From contig CAMVGT010000003.1 in the NCBI GenBank assembly GCA_947167125.1, positions 1-64,000 on the forward strand: DNA of 64,000 nt, read 5' to 3'. This document shows positions 54,163-63,137 of this stretch, in pieces. The position numbers and the translations under genes were made by a program. The notes beneath the pieces are model-generated. The model saw only the letters and a list, made by a program, of their open reading frames with translations. It made no database searches and was not told where the DNA came from. Each line of letters begins with the position of its first letter. Positions within the stretch are counted from its first letter, which is position 1. Origin of the DNA: an uncultured Erysipelotrichaceae bacterium. GTDB lineage: Bacteria; Bacillota_I; Bacilli_A; Erysipelotrichales; Erysipelotrichaceae.

Positions 54163-55326
54163 ATGAATTCAGAAAATGCTATTGAAGTAAGAAATATGTA
54201 CAAAAGCTTCAAGATCAGCCGTGACCGGGCGAATTCGCTCAAGGATCTTTTGCTGATCCGCGGCAGATCGAAGCCGGAGCGCCATGAAGTTCTGAATGAT
54301 ATCACACTGGATATCAAAAAGGGTGAGACTGTCGCCCTGATCGGAACAAACGGCAGCGGAAAATCCACGCTTCTGAAGCTGATGACAAAGATTATATATC
54401 CCAACGGGGGAACGGTTGAGACAACCGGCAAGCTGGCATCGCTGCTGGAACTTGGCGCAGGTTTCCATCAGGACTTTACCGGACGTGAAAATATCTATTT
54501 CAACGCGGCGGTATTCGGACTGACCAAGGCAGAGATTGACGCCAAGCTGGATGAGATCATCCGCTTCTCGGAACTGGGGGATTTTATTGATGAACCGATC
54601 CGGACCTATTCATCCGGTATGTATATGCGTCTGGCTTTCTCTGTCGCGATCAATGTCGACGCGGATATTCTTCTGATTGATGAAATCCTGGCTGTCGGCG
54701 ATCAGCATTTCCAGGACAAATGCTATGCCAAGCTGGATGAACTGAAAAGAAGCGACAAGACGATTGTTTTTGTGTCCCATGACCTGGAAGCGGTGCGTGA
54801 ATTATGTACCAGGGCGATCTGGATCTACAAGACCCACATCCGCATGGACAGCACACCGGAAGAAGTCATTGAGGCTTACAGAAAGCAGATTGCGGAAGAC
54901 CACAGGGCTTTAAGGGAAAAGGACGCAGCCGATGGCGTTGTGCATACCGGCAAGCTGTTTATCGATCAGCCGGAAGATGGTGTGCCTGCAGATCCGCATG
55001 CGGACCATTACATCATTGAAGGATGGAAGATCTCCGACTGCTATGAGGATCAGATCGAACTCTGGATCGGCAATACAAGAGTTCCGACAGAAGAAAAGAG
55101 AAGACCTGACGTGTTCAATGCCTTTGTTGAACAGTATGGAAAGTTTATGGATATCAACCGCCTTGGCTGGATTGCGGATATTTCCTTAAAGGATTATGCG
55201 GAAGAAATCGGGGAAATGGGTTCGTTTAAAATCCGGGCTGTCCTGAAAGATTCCAATGGGAATCTGATTATGGAGGAAGCCAGAACGGTATTCACATCCA
55301 AGCAGGAGGCAGATCATGTTCAGTGA
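54163..55326 (+). CDS. Polysaccharide/teichoic acid ABC exporter, ATP-binding protein (Wzt/TagH type)
   Basis: A 387-residue ATPase. Walker A is GTNGSGKST (61-69), the signature YSSGM replaces LSGG, as usual for this subfamily, and Walker B is ILLIDEILAVGD. RTYSSGMYMRLAFSVAI and LLELGAGFHQDFTGRENIYF are hallmarks of O-antigen/teichoic acid exporters. The C-terminal about 140 residues form an extra domain without a known match, possibly a glycan-recognising module as in Wzt. It overlaps the permease gene by 11 bp. Confidence 0.92.
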   Translation: MNSENAIEVRNMYKSFKISRDRANSLKDLLLIRGRSKPERHEVLNDITLDIKKGETVALIGTNGSGKSTLLKLMTKIIYPNGGTVETTGKLASLLELGAGFHQDFTGRENIYFNAAVFGLTKAEIDAKLDEIIRFSELGDFIDEPIRTYSSGMYMRLAFSVAINVDADILLIDEILAVGDQHFQDKCYAKLDELKRSDKTIVFVSHDLEAVRELCTRAIWIYKTHIRMDSTPEEVIEAYRKQIAEDHRALREKDAADGVVHTGKLFIDQPEDGVPADPHADHYIIEGWKISDCYEDQIELWIGNTRVPTEEKRRPDVFNAFVEQYGKFMDINRLGWIADISLKDYAEEIGEMGSFKIRAVLKDSNGNLIMEEARTVFTSKQEADHVQ

Positions 55327-56089
55327 GCTTTATCAGTACAGGGAACTGCTGAAAACCAGCATCAAGAAGGAAATCCGCGGCAAATACAAAGCATCTGCTT
55401 TAGGCGTTGCCTGGTCCTTCATCAATCCGCTTCTGCAGGTTCTTGTCTATGCGATTGTCTTCCCGTATATTCTCGGCAACCGTGTGGATAACTATATTGT
55501 CTATCTGGTATCGGGCATTATCCCGTGGACCTTCTTTCAGACAACACTCAACCAGAGTGTTTCCTGCATCCGGAACAACTACGGTATTATCAAAAAGGTT
55601 TATTTTCCCCGTGTCATCCTGCCGATTTCGGTTGTGTGCTCGGGACTTGTCAACTTCATGATTTCCTGCATCATTATTCTTTTATTCTCCGTTCTGTGGG
55701 GTGTGGGAATTTCATGGCATATCATCTTTGTGCCTTTGATCGCATTGGTGGAAGCGATGTTTGCGCTCGGAATCGGTATGGCATTGGGTGCAGCGGACGC
55801 GTATTTCCAGGACCTGGAATACTTTGTCATGTTCCTGCTGCAGCTGTTCTTCTACGGATCTCCGATTGTATATTCGATTGATCAGTTCTCTTCTGCTCAC
55901 CTTGTGGTGCAGCTGATCCGGATCAATCCGATGACCATCCTGATCAATGCGTACAGAGACTGCTTCCTTTATCATCAGATCCCGGACTTCACGGCGCTTG
56001 GCTTGACAGCTTTATTCAGCTTCGCAGTTCTGGTGATCGGCTATTGGATTTTCCGGAAACTCGAAAGAGGTTTCGCAGAGCAGCTGTAA
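55316..56089 (+). CDS. Polysaccharide/teichoic acid ABC exporter, permease (Wzm/TagG type)
   Basis: A 257-residue permease with six transmembrane helices. LLKTSIKKEIRGKYKASALGVAWSFINPLLQVLVY at the N-terminus is the ABC2 polysaccharide exporter signature; GSPIVYSIDQF and LIRINPMTILINAYRDCF follow. It forms the channel with the preceding ATPase. Overlapping genes imply a fixed stoichiometry. The pair exports a completed lipid-linked polymer, in contrast to the Wzx flippase of the other glycan block. Confidence 0.93.
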   Translation: MFSELYQYRELLKTSIKKEIRGKYKASALGVAWSFINPLLQVLVYAIVFPYILGNRVDNYIVYLVSGIIPWTFFQTTLNQSVSCIRNNYGIIKKVYFPRVILPISVVCSGLVNFMISCIIILLFSVLWGVGISWHIIFVPLIALVEAMFALGIGMALGAADAYFQDLEYFVMFLLQLFFYGSPIVYSIDQFSSAHLVVQLIRINPMTILINAYRDCFLYHQIPDFTALGLTALFSFAVLVIGYWIFRKLERGFAEQL

Positions 56090-56092
56090 TCA

Positions 56093-58396
56093 ATGAAAGT
56101 AAATTATTCGATAGAAGAGTACAGAATATATGAAACAGAACCCGTCAGCCTGGCTGTCATTGACGGCTGGGCAGTCAAGGAAGACGGGTCTTTTCCTGTT
56201 TTAAGCCTGTCCGTCAATGATCAGGACAGGGAAATCAAAATGGTCCGTCTTCCCAAAGAAGACATCGTTTCAAAATATCATCTGAAAGCTTCCTCATCCA
56301 TGTGCGGCTTCCGTTTCATTGCGTCTTTTGAAGAAAAGGCGGAAACATTGGTGATCAAAGCGGATGAGGAGACTGTCCTTTCTCTGGACAGAAAACAGAT
56401 TGAAAAAGCATCCGTGCCCTCGGGCATTGTTTATTACATCGACAATATGTATTTTGACGGCGAAAGCCAGGGTACTGTCAGCGGCTGGGCATATGCCGTT
56501 GACGGCAGTCCTCTGCAGTATGAGATCCTGGATGAAGCCGGCAATGTGAAAACATCCAAAGTCAGAACCTATCCTAGAATCGATCAGCCGGTGATCGGGG
56601 AGGATTCTGAAAACCGCGCCGGTTTCCAGATCGGCTTTATGAGCACCGGCAAGGAAACAGTCCGTATCTATACAGAGAAGTATGAAACAAAGATTGTATA
56701 CAATACGGACCGCGCCCAGAAGTCGGATGATTCCAAAGTATCCAGAGTGCTGAAAAAGGTGAATGAAAGCAGTCTCGACAGACTGAAAAACTATTACCGC
56801 CAGCATGGCTTCCTCGGCACATTAAAGAAAATCATCCAGACCGCAAGAGGCATTGATGCCTATCATCAATGGTTCCTGGATCATAAGGCAGATGAGAAAC
56901 AGCTGGAACTGCAGAGAACGGCAGTCTTTTCCTATACGCCGAAGATCTCCATTGTTGTGCCTGTATTCAATACGCCGAAGCAGTATCTGGAAGAGATGAT
57001 TGATTCGGTTCAGAAACAGACATATGAAAACTGGCAGCTGTGCATTGCGGACGGAAGCGATGAAGATCATGAATGCCGCAGAGTATTGATGGAATATGCC
57101 GCCAGAGATGAAAGAATCTGTGTCACAAGACTCGAAAAGAATTACGGCATTTCCGGCAATACCAACAGAGCGCTGGAACTGGCGGAAGGGGAATATACCG
57201 GTCTCTTTGATCATGATGATCTGCTGGAGCCGGATATGCTGTATGAAATTGTGAAGAGTCTGCAGAAGGTTCATCATGATGTGATCTATACAGACGAAGA
57301 CAAGCTCAACAGCCATTCAGGAAGATTTGAATCTCCTGTTTTAAAGCCGGATTTCGATCTTTCTTTAATCCGTTCGGAAAACTACATTACACATTTCTTT
57401 GTGGCAAAGACTGCTTTAATCAAAGAAACAGGCGGTTTCCACAGTGAATATGACGGGTCGCAGGACTTCGATCTGACATTGCGGTGCATTGAAAAAGCAT
57501 CGAGCATCCATCATATTGCGAAGGTTCTTTACCATTGGCGTATGCATGGGGCTTCCACTGCGGAAGATCCCACCAGCAAGCTCTACTGCTATGAATCCGG
57601 TGAAAAGGCTGTCCGCAATCATCTGAACAGAATGGGGATTGAAGCGGATGTGAAATACCGTGAAGATCCTTTCTGGGGAACCTATCAGGTCTGCTACAGA
57701 AGTGAAAAGCCAAGGCTCAGCGTGATTCTGAAAAACTATTCTTCCAGAGAAGCGGAAGAAAAAATCACAGCCGCTTTGAAGGAAGCGTATCAGGATATTG
57801 AATTTATTCCTCATGGCAGATCGCTGAATGAAGATGTCTGGATGACATCGGGAAGATATGTATTGATTCTGGACGGGGTTCAGATGATGAATCCGGAGAA
57901 TCTTGCATACATGACCGGCTGTCTTTCACAGAAGGATACTGCAGTTGTCAGCGGTATGGTTCTTGGAAATGACGGTATGATCAGCAGTTCAGGACTGATC
58001 CTGAATGAAAATGACGGCGTTACCGACGCGTTTGCAGGACTGACAAAGAATGGACCGGGTCAATTGAACAGAGCTGTTGTGATGGGTGAATTCAGTGCTG
58101 TCAGCTGCCGGGCTGTCATGATCCGGAAACGTGACTGGAATGCCATCGGCGGCATTCGTGAAGAATATTCTTCTGATCTTGGATTTGCGGATTTCTGTCT
58201 GCGCTTAAGAGAAAAAGGAAGAAAGATTGTTTACTGTCCATATGCAGTATGGATGAATGAAGAGATGAAAGAGCGTGAAGAAGGAAAGGAAGAGGATGTA
58301 AAGCTGTTCCTTGAGACATGGAAGGAAACGGTTGAAAAAGGCGATCCTTTCTATAACCGGAATTATGATCTTTCAAACGGACTCTGGAGTCTGTAA
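56093..58396 (+). CDS. Large GT2 glycosyltransferase with degenerate second module
   Basis: A 767-residue protein. Residues about 1-200 are two beta-rich domains (SLAVIDGWAVKEDGSF, GTVSGWAYAVDG). A helical connector with DEKQLELQR leads to a GT2 domain (about 282-525; SIVVPVFNTPKQYLEEMIDSV, GLFDHDDLLEPDM, YTDEDKLNS). The final part (about 540-765) is GT2-like but its acidic metal motif is lost, so it probably serves binding only. It resembles the 696-residue enzyme in the first block over the first module. It starts 3 bp after the permease gene. Confidence 0.85.
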   Translation: MKVNYSIEEYRIYETEPVSLAVIDGWAVKEDGSFPVLSLSVNDQDREIKMVRLPKEDIVSKYHLKASSSMCGFRFIASFEEKAETLVIKADEETVLSLDRKQIEKASVPSGIVYYIDNMYFDGESQGTVSGWAYAVDGSPLQYEILDEAGNVKTSKVRTYPRIDQPVIGEDSENRAGFQIGFMSTGKETVRIYTEKYETKIVYNTDRAQKSDDSKVSRVLKKVNESSLDRLKNYYRQHGFLGTLKKIIQTARGIDAYHQWFLDHKADEKQLELQRTAVFSYTPKISIVVPVFNTPKQYLEEMIDSVQKQTYENWQLCIADGSDEDHECRRVLMEYAARDERICVTRLEKNYGISGNTNRALELAEGEYTGLFDHDDLLEPDMLYEIVKSLQKVHHDVIYTDEDKLNSHSGRFESPVLKPDFDLSLIRSENYITHFFVAKTALIKETGGFHSEYDGSQDFDLTLRCIEKASSIHHIAKVLYHWRMHGASTAEDPTSKLYCYESGEKAVRNHLNRMGIEADVKYREDPFWGTYQVCYRSEKPRLSVILKNYSSREAEEKITAALKEAYQDIEFIPHGRSLNEDVWMTSGRYVLILDGVQMMNPENLAYMTGCLSQKDTAVVSGMVLGNDGMISSSGLILNENDGVTDAFAGLTKNGPGQLNRAVVMGEFSAVSCRAVMIRKRDWNAIGGIREEYSSDLGFADFCLRLREKGRKIVYCPYAVWMNEEMKEREEGKEEDVKLFLETWKETVEKGDPFYNRNYDLSNGLWSL

Positions 58397-58404
58397 TTAC
58401 ACCT

Positions 58405-58433
58405 GGGCACTGTGTTCAGCAGTGCTCATTTTC
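58405..58433 (+). terminator. Weak terminator-like hairpin
   Basis: GGGCACTG (58405-58412) pairs with CAGTGCTC (58420-58427) with one G-U pair; only a short T stretch follows. Confidence 0.55.
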
Positions 58434-58506
58434 GTGTGTCTGTTCATTGTCTGTGATACTGTTAAACTGTTTGAATCTGTATGCGGATATTCTGGGGAGA
58501 TTTCAT

Positions 58507-60258
58507 ATGGAAAAGAAAGGTTTGAATAAAAGGCTGCGGAATGTATGGGTATGTGCTGCCTGCACTGCTCTGACTGCCATTCTGTTCAGTCTTGGGGAAT
58601 ACTGGAATTTTACGGATGAAATATTCCGGGAATCCGCTTTTCTGACTGCGGACCTGTTTCTTCTGTTTGGCATTCCGTATGCCGTATACAGAAATGAAAA
58701 ATGGAATTCATGGATCGGGGAAAGAATTGACGGATTCATCCGCTTTTTCCATACCGAAACAAGACTGAAAGCAGTATGGTGTCTGCTTGTCTTCGGACTG
58801 CTGTGGCTTTTAGGGCCGTATATCTGCAGATTTGCAGGAATCGAAAATACATGGATTATGAATCTGACATTTGGATCAATCGGATTCATGATGGCAGTCT
58901 GCTGGGTGTTCCGCAGAAAAGCTTATGAACAGGCGCACCGCCTGTTTCTGATTGCGGCTTTGACTGTCGGAGCTGTGTATGTATCCATCCTGCCGGCGGA
59001 GCTTGGCTACAGCTGGGATGATCAGATTCATTTTGACCGCTCTGTTTCAGCCGCAACTCTGAACGGACCGTATTATCAGTCCGATGAATATATGTATCTC
59101 AGCGCATGGAATCCGGCAGGAAGTCTTTCTGAAGAAGAACGGGCGGAACGAGAAACATTGATGGATGATTCGTTTGCGTCAGGGGAAAGAAAACCTTACA
59201 ACCATGGCGATCTGAAGCATATTTCGATTGTCGGCTATGCCGGCTATGCGGTCGGAACAGTTCTTGCCAGAGGCTTCGGACTTCCTTATACAGTCTGTTT
59301 CCGGCTTTCCAAACTGTTCAATGTATTGATTTATTCCATTGTGATTGCGTTTGGAATCCGGAGATTAAAATACGGAAAGGTTCTTGCGGCGGCAGCCGGA
59401 CTGATCCCTACCGGGCTGTATATGGCTTCTTCCTATTCCTATGATCCATGGGTGATTTCATTTCTGATTCTTGGATATTCTTATTTCTTCGGCGCACTGC
59501 AGAGAAAAGATGAAAAGCTGACAGATGGTGAGATCATGGTGATGCTTGGCGCATTCCTGATCGGCTGTCTGCCAAAGACTGTTTATGTGGTGATGATGTT
59601 ACCCCTGGCGTTTATGCCGAAGGAAAAGTTTGTATCAGGTAAGCAGTACCGCAGGTATCTCTTTTCAGGAATCACGGCAGTTGTGCTGTTATGTGCTGTC
59701 TTTATGGGACCGCTGCTTCTGTTTGGAGCAGGAAGCGGGGACGCAAGAGGCGGAAGCGATGTCAATGCGGCTGAGCAGCTGCGCTTCATTCTTTCTGAGC
59801 CTGTTTCTTACATAAAGATACTCTTCCGTTATTTAACAGGTGAATTCCTGACATACCGCAATGCGGTGGAATATTCCACAAACTTTGCATATCTTGGCAC
59901 AGACAGAAATCTTGGATGGTTCATTCCGGGAATTGTATGTGCGGCAGGACTGCTGGATAAAAACGGAAGCTATGGAAGAAATAAAACCATCACGGTGATG
60001 TCGATGACTGCGTTTGTGCTGACAATCATTGCGTGTGCTTCTTCGATGTATATCACATATACGCCGGTGAGGCTGGAAACGATCAACGGATGTCAGGCAA
60101 GATATCTGCTGCCGATGATCATGCCGGCGTGGTATATCAACAGTTTTGACAGACTGAATATGAATAAATACGGCAATGTGCTTGCGGTATGTGTCATCTG
60201 CATCATGGCGGTTCTGGGAATTCTTTCCCTTGGATTGCGTGTATCGGCAGGATATTAA
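58507..60258 (+). CDS. DUF2142 multi-pass membrane protein
   Basis: Start at 58507 (MEKKGLNKRLRNVWVC) because GGGGAGA lies just upstream; in-frame GTG at 58447 lacks one. The 583-residue protein has about 12 transmembrane helices. YVSILPAELGYSWDDQIHFDRSVSAATLNG, GYAGYAVGTVLARGFGLPYTVCFRLSKLFNVL and YMASSYSYDPWVISF are DUF2142 features. The family is related to GT-C glycosyltransferases and is found in capsule and teichoic-acid loci; it may use a lipid-phosphate sugar made by the DPM1-like enzyme. Confidence 0.85.
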   Translation: MEKKGLNKRLRNVWVCAACTALTAILFSLGEYWNFTDEIFRESAFLTADLFLLFGIPYAVYRNEKWNSWIGERIDGFIRFFHTETRLKAVWCLLVFGLLWLLGPYICRFAGIENTWIMNLTFGSIGFMMAVCWVFRRKAYEQAHRLFLIAALTVGAVYVSILPAELGYSWDDQIHFDRSVSAATLNGPYYQSDEYMYLSAWNPAGSLSEEERAERETLMDDSFASGERKPYNHGDLKHISIVGYAGYAVGTVLARGFGLPYTVCFRLSKLFNVLIYSIVIAFGIRRLKYGKVLAAAAGLIPTGLYMASSYSYDPWVISFLILGYSYFFGALQRKDEKLTDGEIMVMLGAFLIGCLPKTVYVVMMLPLAFMPKEKFVSGKQYRRYLFSGITAVVLLCAVFMGPLLLFGAGSGDARGGSDVNAAEQLRFILSEPVSYIKILFRYLTGEFLTYRNAVEYSTNFAYLGTDRNLGWFIPGIVCAAGLLDKNGSYGRNKTITVMSMTAFVLTIIACASSMYITYTPVRLETINGCQARYLLPMIMPAWYINSFDRLNMNKYGNVLAVCVICIMAVLGILSLGLRVSAGY

Positions 60259-60280
60259 GAAATGCATTGGCCTTGTTATC

Positions 60281-60309
60281 TTTACGTTCAGTGGAAAAAA
60301 TGCTAAATT
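60281..60309 (+). promoter_or_regulatory. Promoter of the unknown-LCP gene pair
   Basis: TTTACG (60281-60286), a 17-bp spacer and an extended -10 (TGC then TAAATT, 60304-60309), 26 bp before the next ATG. Confidence 0.55.
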
Positions 60310-60334
60310 CAATAGGTATCTCATGAGGTGAAAG

Positions 60335-61057
60335 ATGAGTTTATCCCGCAGACAAAGAAGAAAAAATGCCCGGATCAATAACACCCTGTTACTGATTCTG
60401 ATCGGTGTCATGGTGCTGACGATTCCGGTGTTTGTTGTGAACATGATCCGTGTGAGAAACGTGGAAACCGGTAAAGGTGAGACGATCGAAGAAACTGAAA
60501 AGATAGATAACGAGTTTTCCAATGCCTACTATTCCATCGGCTATAACGCGACGGAAATCTCCAAAGAATACTTCCGCCAGCTAGACGAAGCAGTCTCAGC
60601 AGGAACCGATCAGAGCGCAATCGCACAGGCTTTGGTGAAGTGCTTCGTTACCGAATATTACACATGGACCAACAAGGACGGAAACTATGACATCGGAGGA
60701 ATGCAGTACATTTTCTCCGACAGACGTTCTGATTTTGAAAAATATACACGCTATGGCTTTTATGCCGATCTTGATCTGTATTTGACCCAGTATGACAGAA
60801 GTCAGCTGATTCAGGTAAAGGATGTGACTGTGGACAGCTGCGAACAGACGGAAAGCTTCACACCGCAGGGCAGCGAAGTTTCCTATAACTGCTGGACAGT
60901 GAATGCGTCATGGACATATGAGGAAGGTACTTCCATGAATACCTATGATATTCAGTCCAGTGCGGAATTCCTTGTTGTGGATCATGACGGCAGATTTGAA
61001 ATTGCCGCAATTGACAGACCTGAGGAGGTGGAAGAAGATGTCTACACCGAATGGTAA
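60335..61057 (+). CDS. Membrane-anchored extracytoplasmic protein, unknown function
   Basis: A 240-residue protein with a very basic N-terminus (MSLSRRQRRKNARINN), one transmembrane helix (about 18-38) and an outer domain of about 200 residues. The domain, with YYSIGYNATEISKEYFRQLDEAV and long alternating strands at the end, looks like a mixed alpha/beta fold; an NTF2-like fold is possible but only a guess. I recognise no family. Its end overlaps the LCP gene by 20 bp, so it is probably co-translated with and may assist the glycan ligase. Confidence 0.75.
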   Translation: MSLSRRQRRKNARINNTLLLILIGVMVLTIPVFVVNMIRVRNVETGKGETIEETEKIDNEFSNAYYSIGYNATEISKEYFRQLDEAVSAGTDQSAIAQALVKCFVTEYYTWTNKDGNYDIGGMQYIFSDRRSDFEKYTRYGFYADLDLYLTQYDRSQLIQVKDVTVDSCEQTESFTPQGSEVSYNCWTVNASWTYEEGTSMNTYDIQSSAEFLVVDHDGRFEIAAIDRPEEVEEDVYTEW

Positions 61058-62948
61058 TCCTGAAAAGAAGGCACATCAGGCTTTTGATGATATTCAGTTC
61101 CCCGAGGATCCCGGACAGATTGCATTCCCGGAGGATCCGGAAGAAGTGAGACACACATCAGCCAGAAGAAAGAAGAAAACAGTCGTTCCGGTCTGGGCAA
61201 ATATTGTCATGACCGGCGCTGCGATACTTGTCACATTATTTGTAATCTTTGAACTCTTCTATACAACCAGATTCTCAGCGCTCAGCCAGCGCCTGTTCAT
61301 CAAGATCAATCTGATTGCGATGATCATCCTGCTGATTATCGATCTGCTTGTATTCCTTGCGATCCGCACCAAAAAGCTTCCGGTTCTGATTGCGGCGGCT
61401 GTCGCGCTGGTGCTCAGCGTGAGTGTGGGCGGATATGCGGCATATGCATTGACAAAGGTCGATACCAACCTGACGGAAATCACTGCCAAGGAACATGATA
61501 CGGACATCAACGTCAGCCTTGTCATCTACACCAAGGGAAGCGGCGAGCCGATCATGGAAGCGGAAGACCTGGCCGGAAAGAATGTCGGCGCGGTTGACGG
61601 AACAGATGCCGCGAAAATCGGTAAGGCAAGACTGGAAAGCGAAGGCATTACAGTCAACTACAAGAATTACCTTTCTTTCGCGGAAGCGTTCAAGGCGCTT
61701 ATCACAGAAGAAATCGACTGTGCGATCCTGCCAGCAAACTATGCCAACGCGATCGGCACGGAAGAACAGCTTGAACCGTTTATTCCGGATACAGCCGCGA
61801 TTTCCACATTCAAGGAAAGCGTTGTGCAGTCCGGAACGGAAGGCGCAGAAAAGGATCTGACAGCAGAGCCGTTCACTGTATTGATTTCCGGTGAAAACGA
61901 AGGCCTTGCGGATACGATCATTATCGTTTCGGTCAATCCGGTTTCAATGAAAGTCACAATGACATCAATTGCCCGTGACTCCTATGTACCGATTACCTGC
62001 TATAACTATGGTTCCAGCAAGATCAATTCAGCGCACGCTGTTTCCGAAGGATGTCTCGTCGATACCGTCACAAATATGACAGGCATTGATATTGACTATA
62101 CTGTTGAATTCAACTTCGCGTCAGTCATTCAGGTTGTCGACGCTGTCGGCGGCGTGGATGTATACAATCCGATTGAATTCATGGGCCAGTGCTGGGATGT
62201 GGAATCCGACAGCCTTGTCGTTCTGCCGATTCCTGCCGGACATGTTCATCTGAACGGTCAGCAGGCACTCGGATTTGTCCGTGAGCGCTATGCGTTTGAG
62301 GACGGCGACTTTGCCCGTCAGCAGCATCAGCAGGAAGTCATTGAACAGATCATGAAGAAGGTTATGGACACAAGAGATCCGAACACCTACCTCAAGATTC
62401 TTGATGCGGCAGGTGCGAACATCCGTACCAATGTCTCAACCGATCAGGCTGTTCAGTTCATCAGCTATGCGATGAAGAAGGCAAGAAGATATTACAACTC
62501 CTCCAATCCTGTAGGAGTCCTGAATATCATCAACTCAAGAATTACCGGCTGGAGTGCCCAGAAATGGGATGACAGCCTCGGCATGTATCTCTACATCTAC
62601 AACCCGTTCAACGGCGCAAGTGTGGATACATACAACTATGTGGAAAGAAACCTGAATCTCTACAGTACTGCAGGTGTTCCGGAATCAGTTTCCTGGGGTG
62701 CGGACCAGGCTGATTATGAACCCGATCCGATCTCTTATGAATGGTATGACGGAGAAGTCGGCGCAACTGTAATCGGCGGACCGCCGGAACCGGAACCCAC
62801 CTATGTACCGGAAGAGACAGCTGAACCGGAACCGGCAGAAGTGCCTGTGGAAGTGCCGGAACCTGTTGAAGAACCGGTTGAACCGGAGCCGACAGAAGCA
62901 CCGGTTGATGACGGCAGCGGCGGGGAAGCGCCTGTTCCCGGAGAATAA
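61038..62948 (+). CDS. LCP (LytR-CpsA-Psr) family glycan ligase with SBP-like insert
   Basis: Start at 61038 (MSTPNGNPEKKAHQAF) behind GAGGAGG; longer in-frame versions run through the previous gene. The 636-residue protein has an acidic N-terminal tail, three transmembrane helices (about 52-140), a segment resembling solute-binding protein family 3 (about 165-260, AEDLAGKNVGAVDGT and YANAI) and the LCP catalytic domain (about 280-490; IARDSYVPI, KINSAHAVSEG, VDAVGGVDVYNPIEF, ALGFVRERYAFEDGDFARQQHQQEVI). The C-terminus is Pro/Glu-rich. LCP enzymes attach lipid-linked glycans to peptidoglycan, fitting the end of a glycan export locus. Confidence 0.92.
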   Translation: MSTPNGNPEKKAHQAFDDIQFPEDPGQIAFPEDPEEVRHTSARRKKKTVVPVWANIVMTGAAILVTLFVIFELFYTTRFSALSQRLFIKINLIAMIILLIIDLLVFLAIRTKKLPVLIAAAVALVLSVSVGGYAAYALTKVDTNLTEITAKEHDTDINVSLVIYTKGSGEPIMEAEDLAGKNVGAVDGTDAAKIGKARLESEGITVNYKNYLSFAEAFKALITEEIDCAILPANYANAIGTEEQLEPFIPDTAAISTFKESVVQSGTEGAEKDLTAEPFTVLISGENEGLADTIIIVSVNPVSMKVTMTSIARDSYVPITCYNYGSSKINSAHAVSEGCLVDTVTNMTGIDIDYTVEFNFASVIQVVDAVGGVDVYNPIEFMGQCWDVESDSLVVLPIPAGHVHLNGQQALGFVRERYAFEDGDFARQQHQQEVIEQIMKKVMDTRDPNTYLKILDAAGANIRTNVSTDQAVQFISYAMKKARRYYNSSNPVGVLNIINSRITGWSAQKWDDSLGMYLYIYNPFNGASVDTYNYVERNLNLYSTAGVPESVSWGADQADYEPDPISYEWYDGEVGATVIGGPPEPEPTYVPEETAEPEPAEVPVEVPEPVEEPVEPEPTEAPVDDGSGGEAPVPGE

Positions 62949-62955
62949 CCAAATG

Positions 62956-62993
62956 AAAGCGTTGAAGACCGTATGGAATTCGGCGCTTTTTCT
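62956..62993 (+). terminator. Rho-independent terminator after LCP gene
   Basis: AAAGCG (62956-62961) pairs with CGCTTT (62984-62989), extended by TTGAA/TTCGG wobble pairs, followed by T-rich sequence. Confidence 0.78.
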
Positions 62994-63030
62994 TTTAATT
63001 ATAAAAAACGGTCAGTTGAAAAATCAAAAT

Positions 63031-63113
63031 CCGGTTGGATGAAAATCTAAAAAACAGTTGGATAGAAATAGAAAAAGTGGTTGGATTAAATTGAAAAATC
63101 CGGTTGGATTGGT
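63031..63113 (+). repeat. Four tandem 23-bp units with GTTGGAT cores
   Basis: The heptamer GTTGGAT occurs at 63034, 63057, 63080 and 63103, exactly 23 bp apart each time. The spacers are A-rich and only loosely similar. The array ends within the promoter of the following ATPase gene, and the third spacer contains its -35 box. Confidence 0.9.
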
Positions 63114-63118
63114 ATAAT
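63091..63118 (+). promoter_or_regulatory. Promoter of the DUF4143-type ATPase gene
   Basis: TTGAAA (63091-63096), a 16-bp spacer and TATAAT (63113-63118) preceded by TGG (extended -10). The promoter overlaps the GTTGGAT repeat array, which suggests regulation through it. Confidence 0.8.
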
Positions 63119-63137
63119 TGGATCAGGGAGGCAGGAA

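Noticed and set aside
60945..61037. Upstream extension of the LCP gene
   Set aside because: It would overlap the preceding gene further and has no ribosome site, while the ATG at 61038 has GAGGAGG.
63031..63113. CRISPR array
   Set aside because: Only a 7-base core is conserved, the period is 23 bp, spacers are A-rich and alike, and no cas gene is present.
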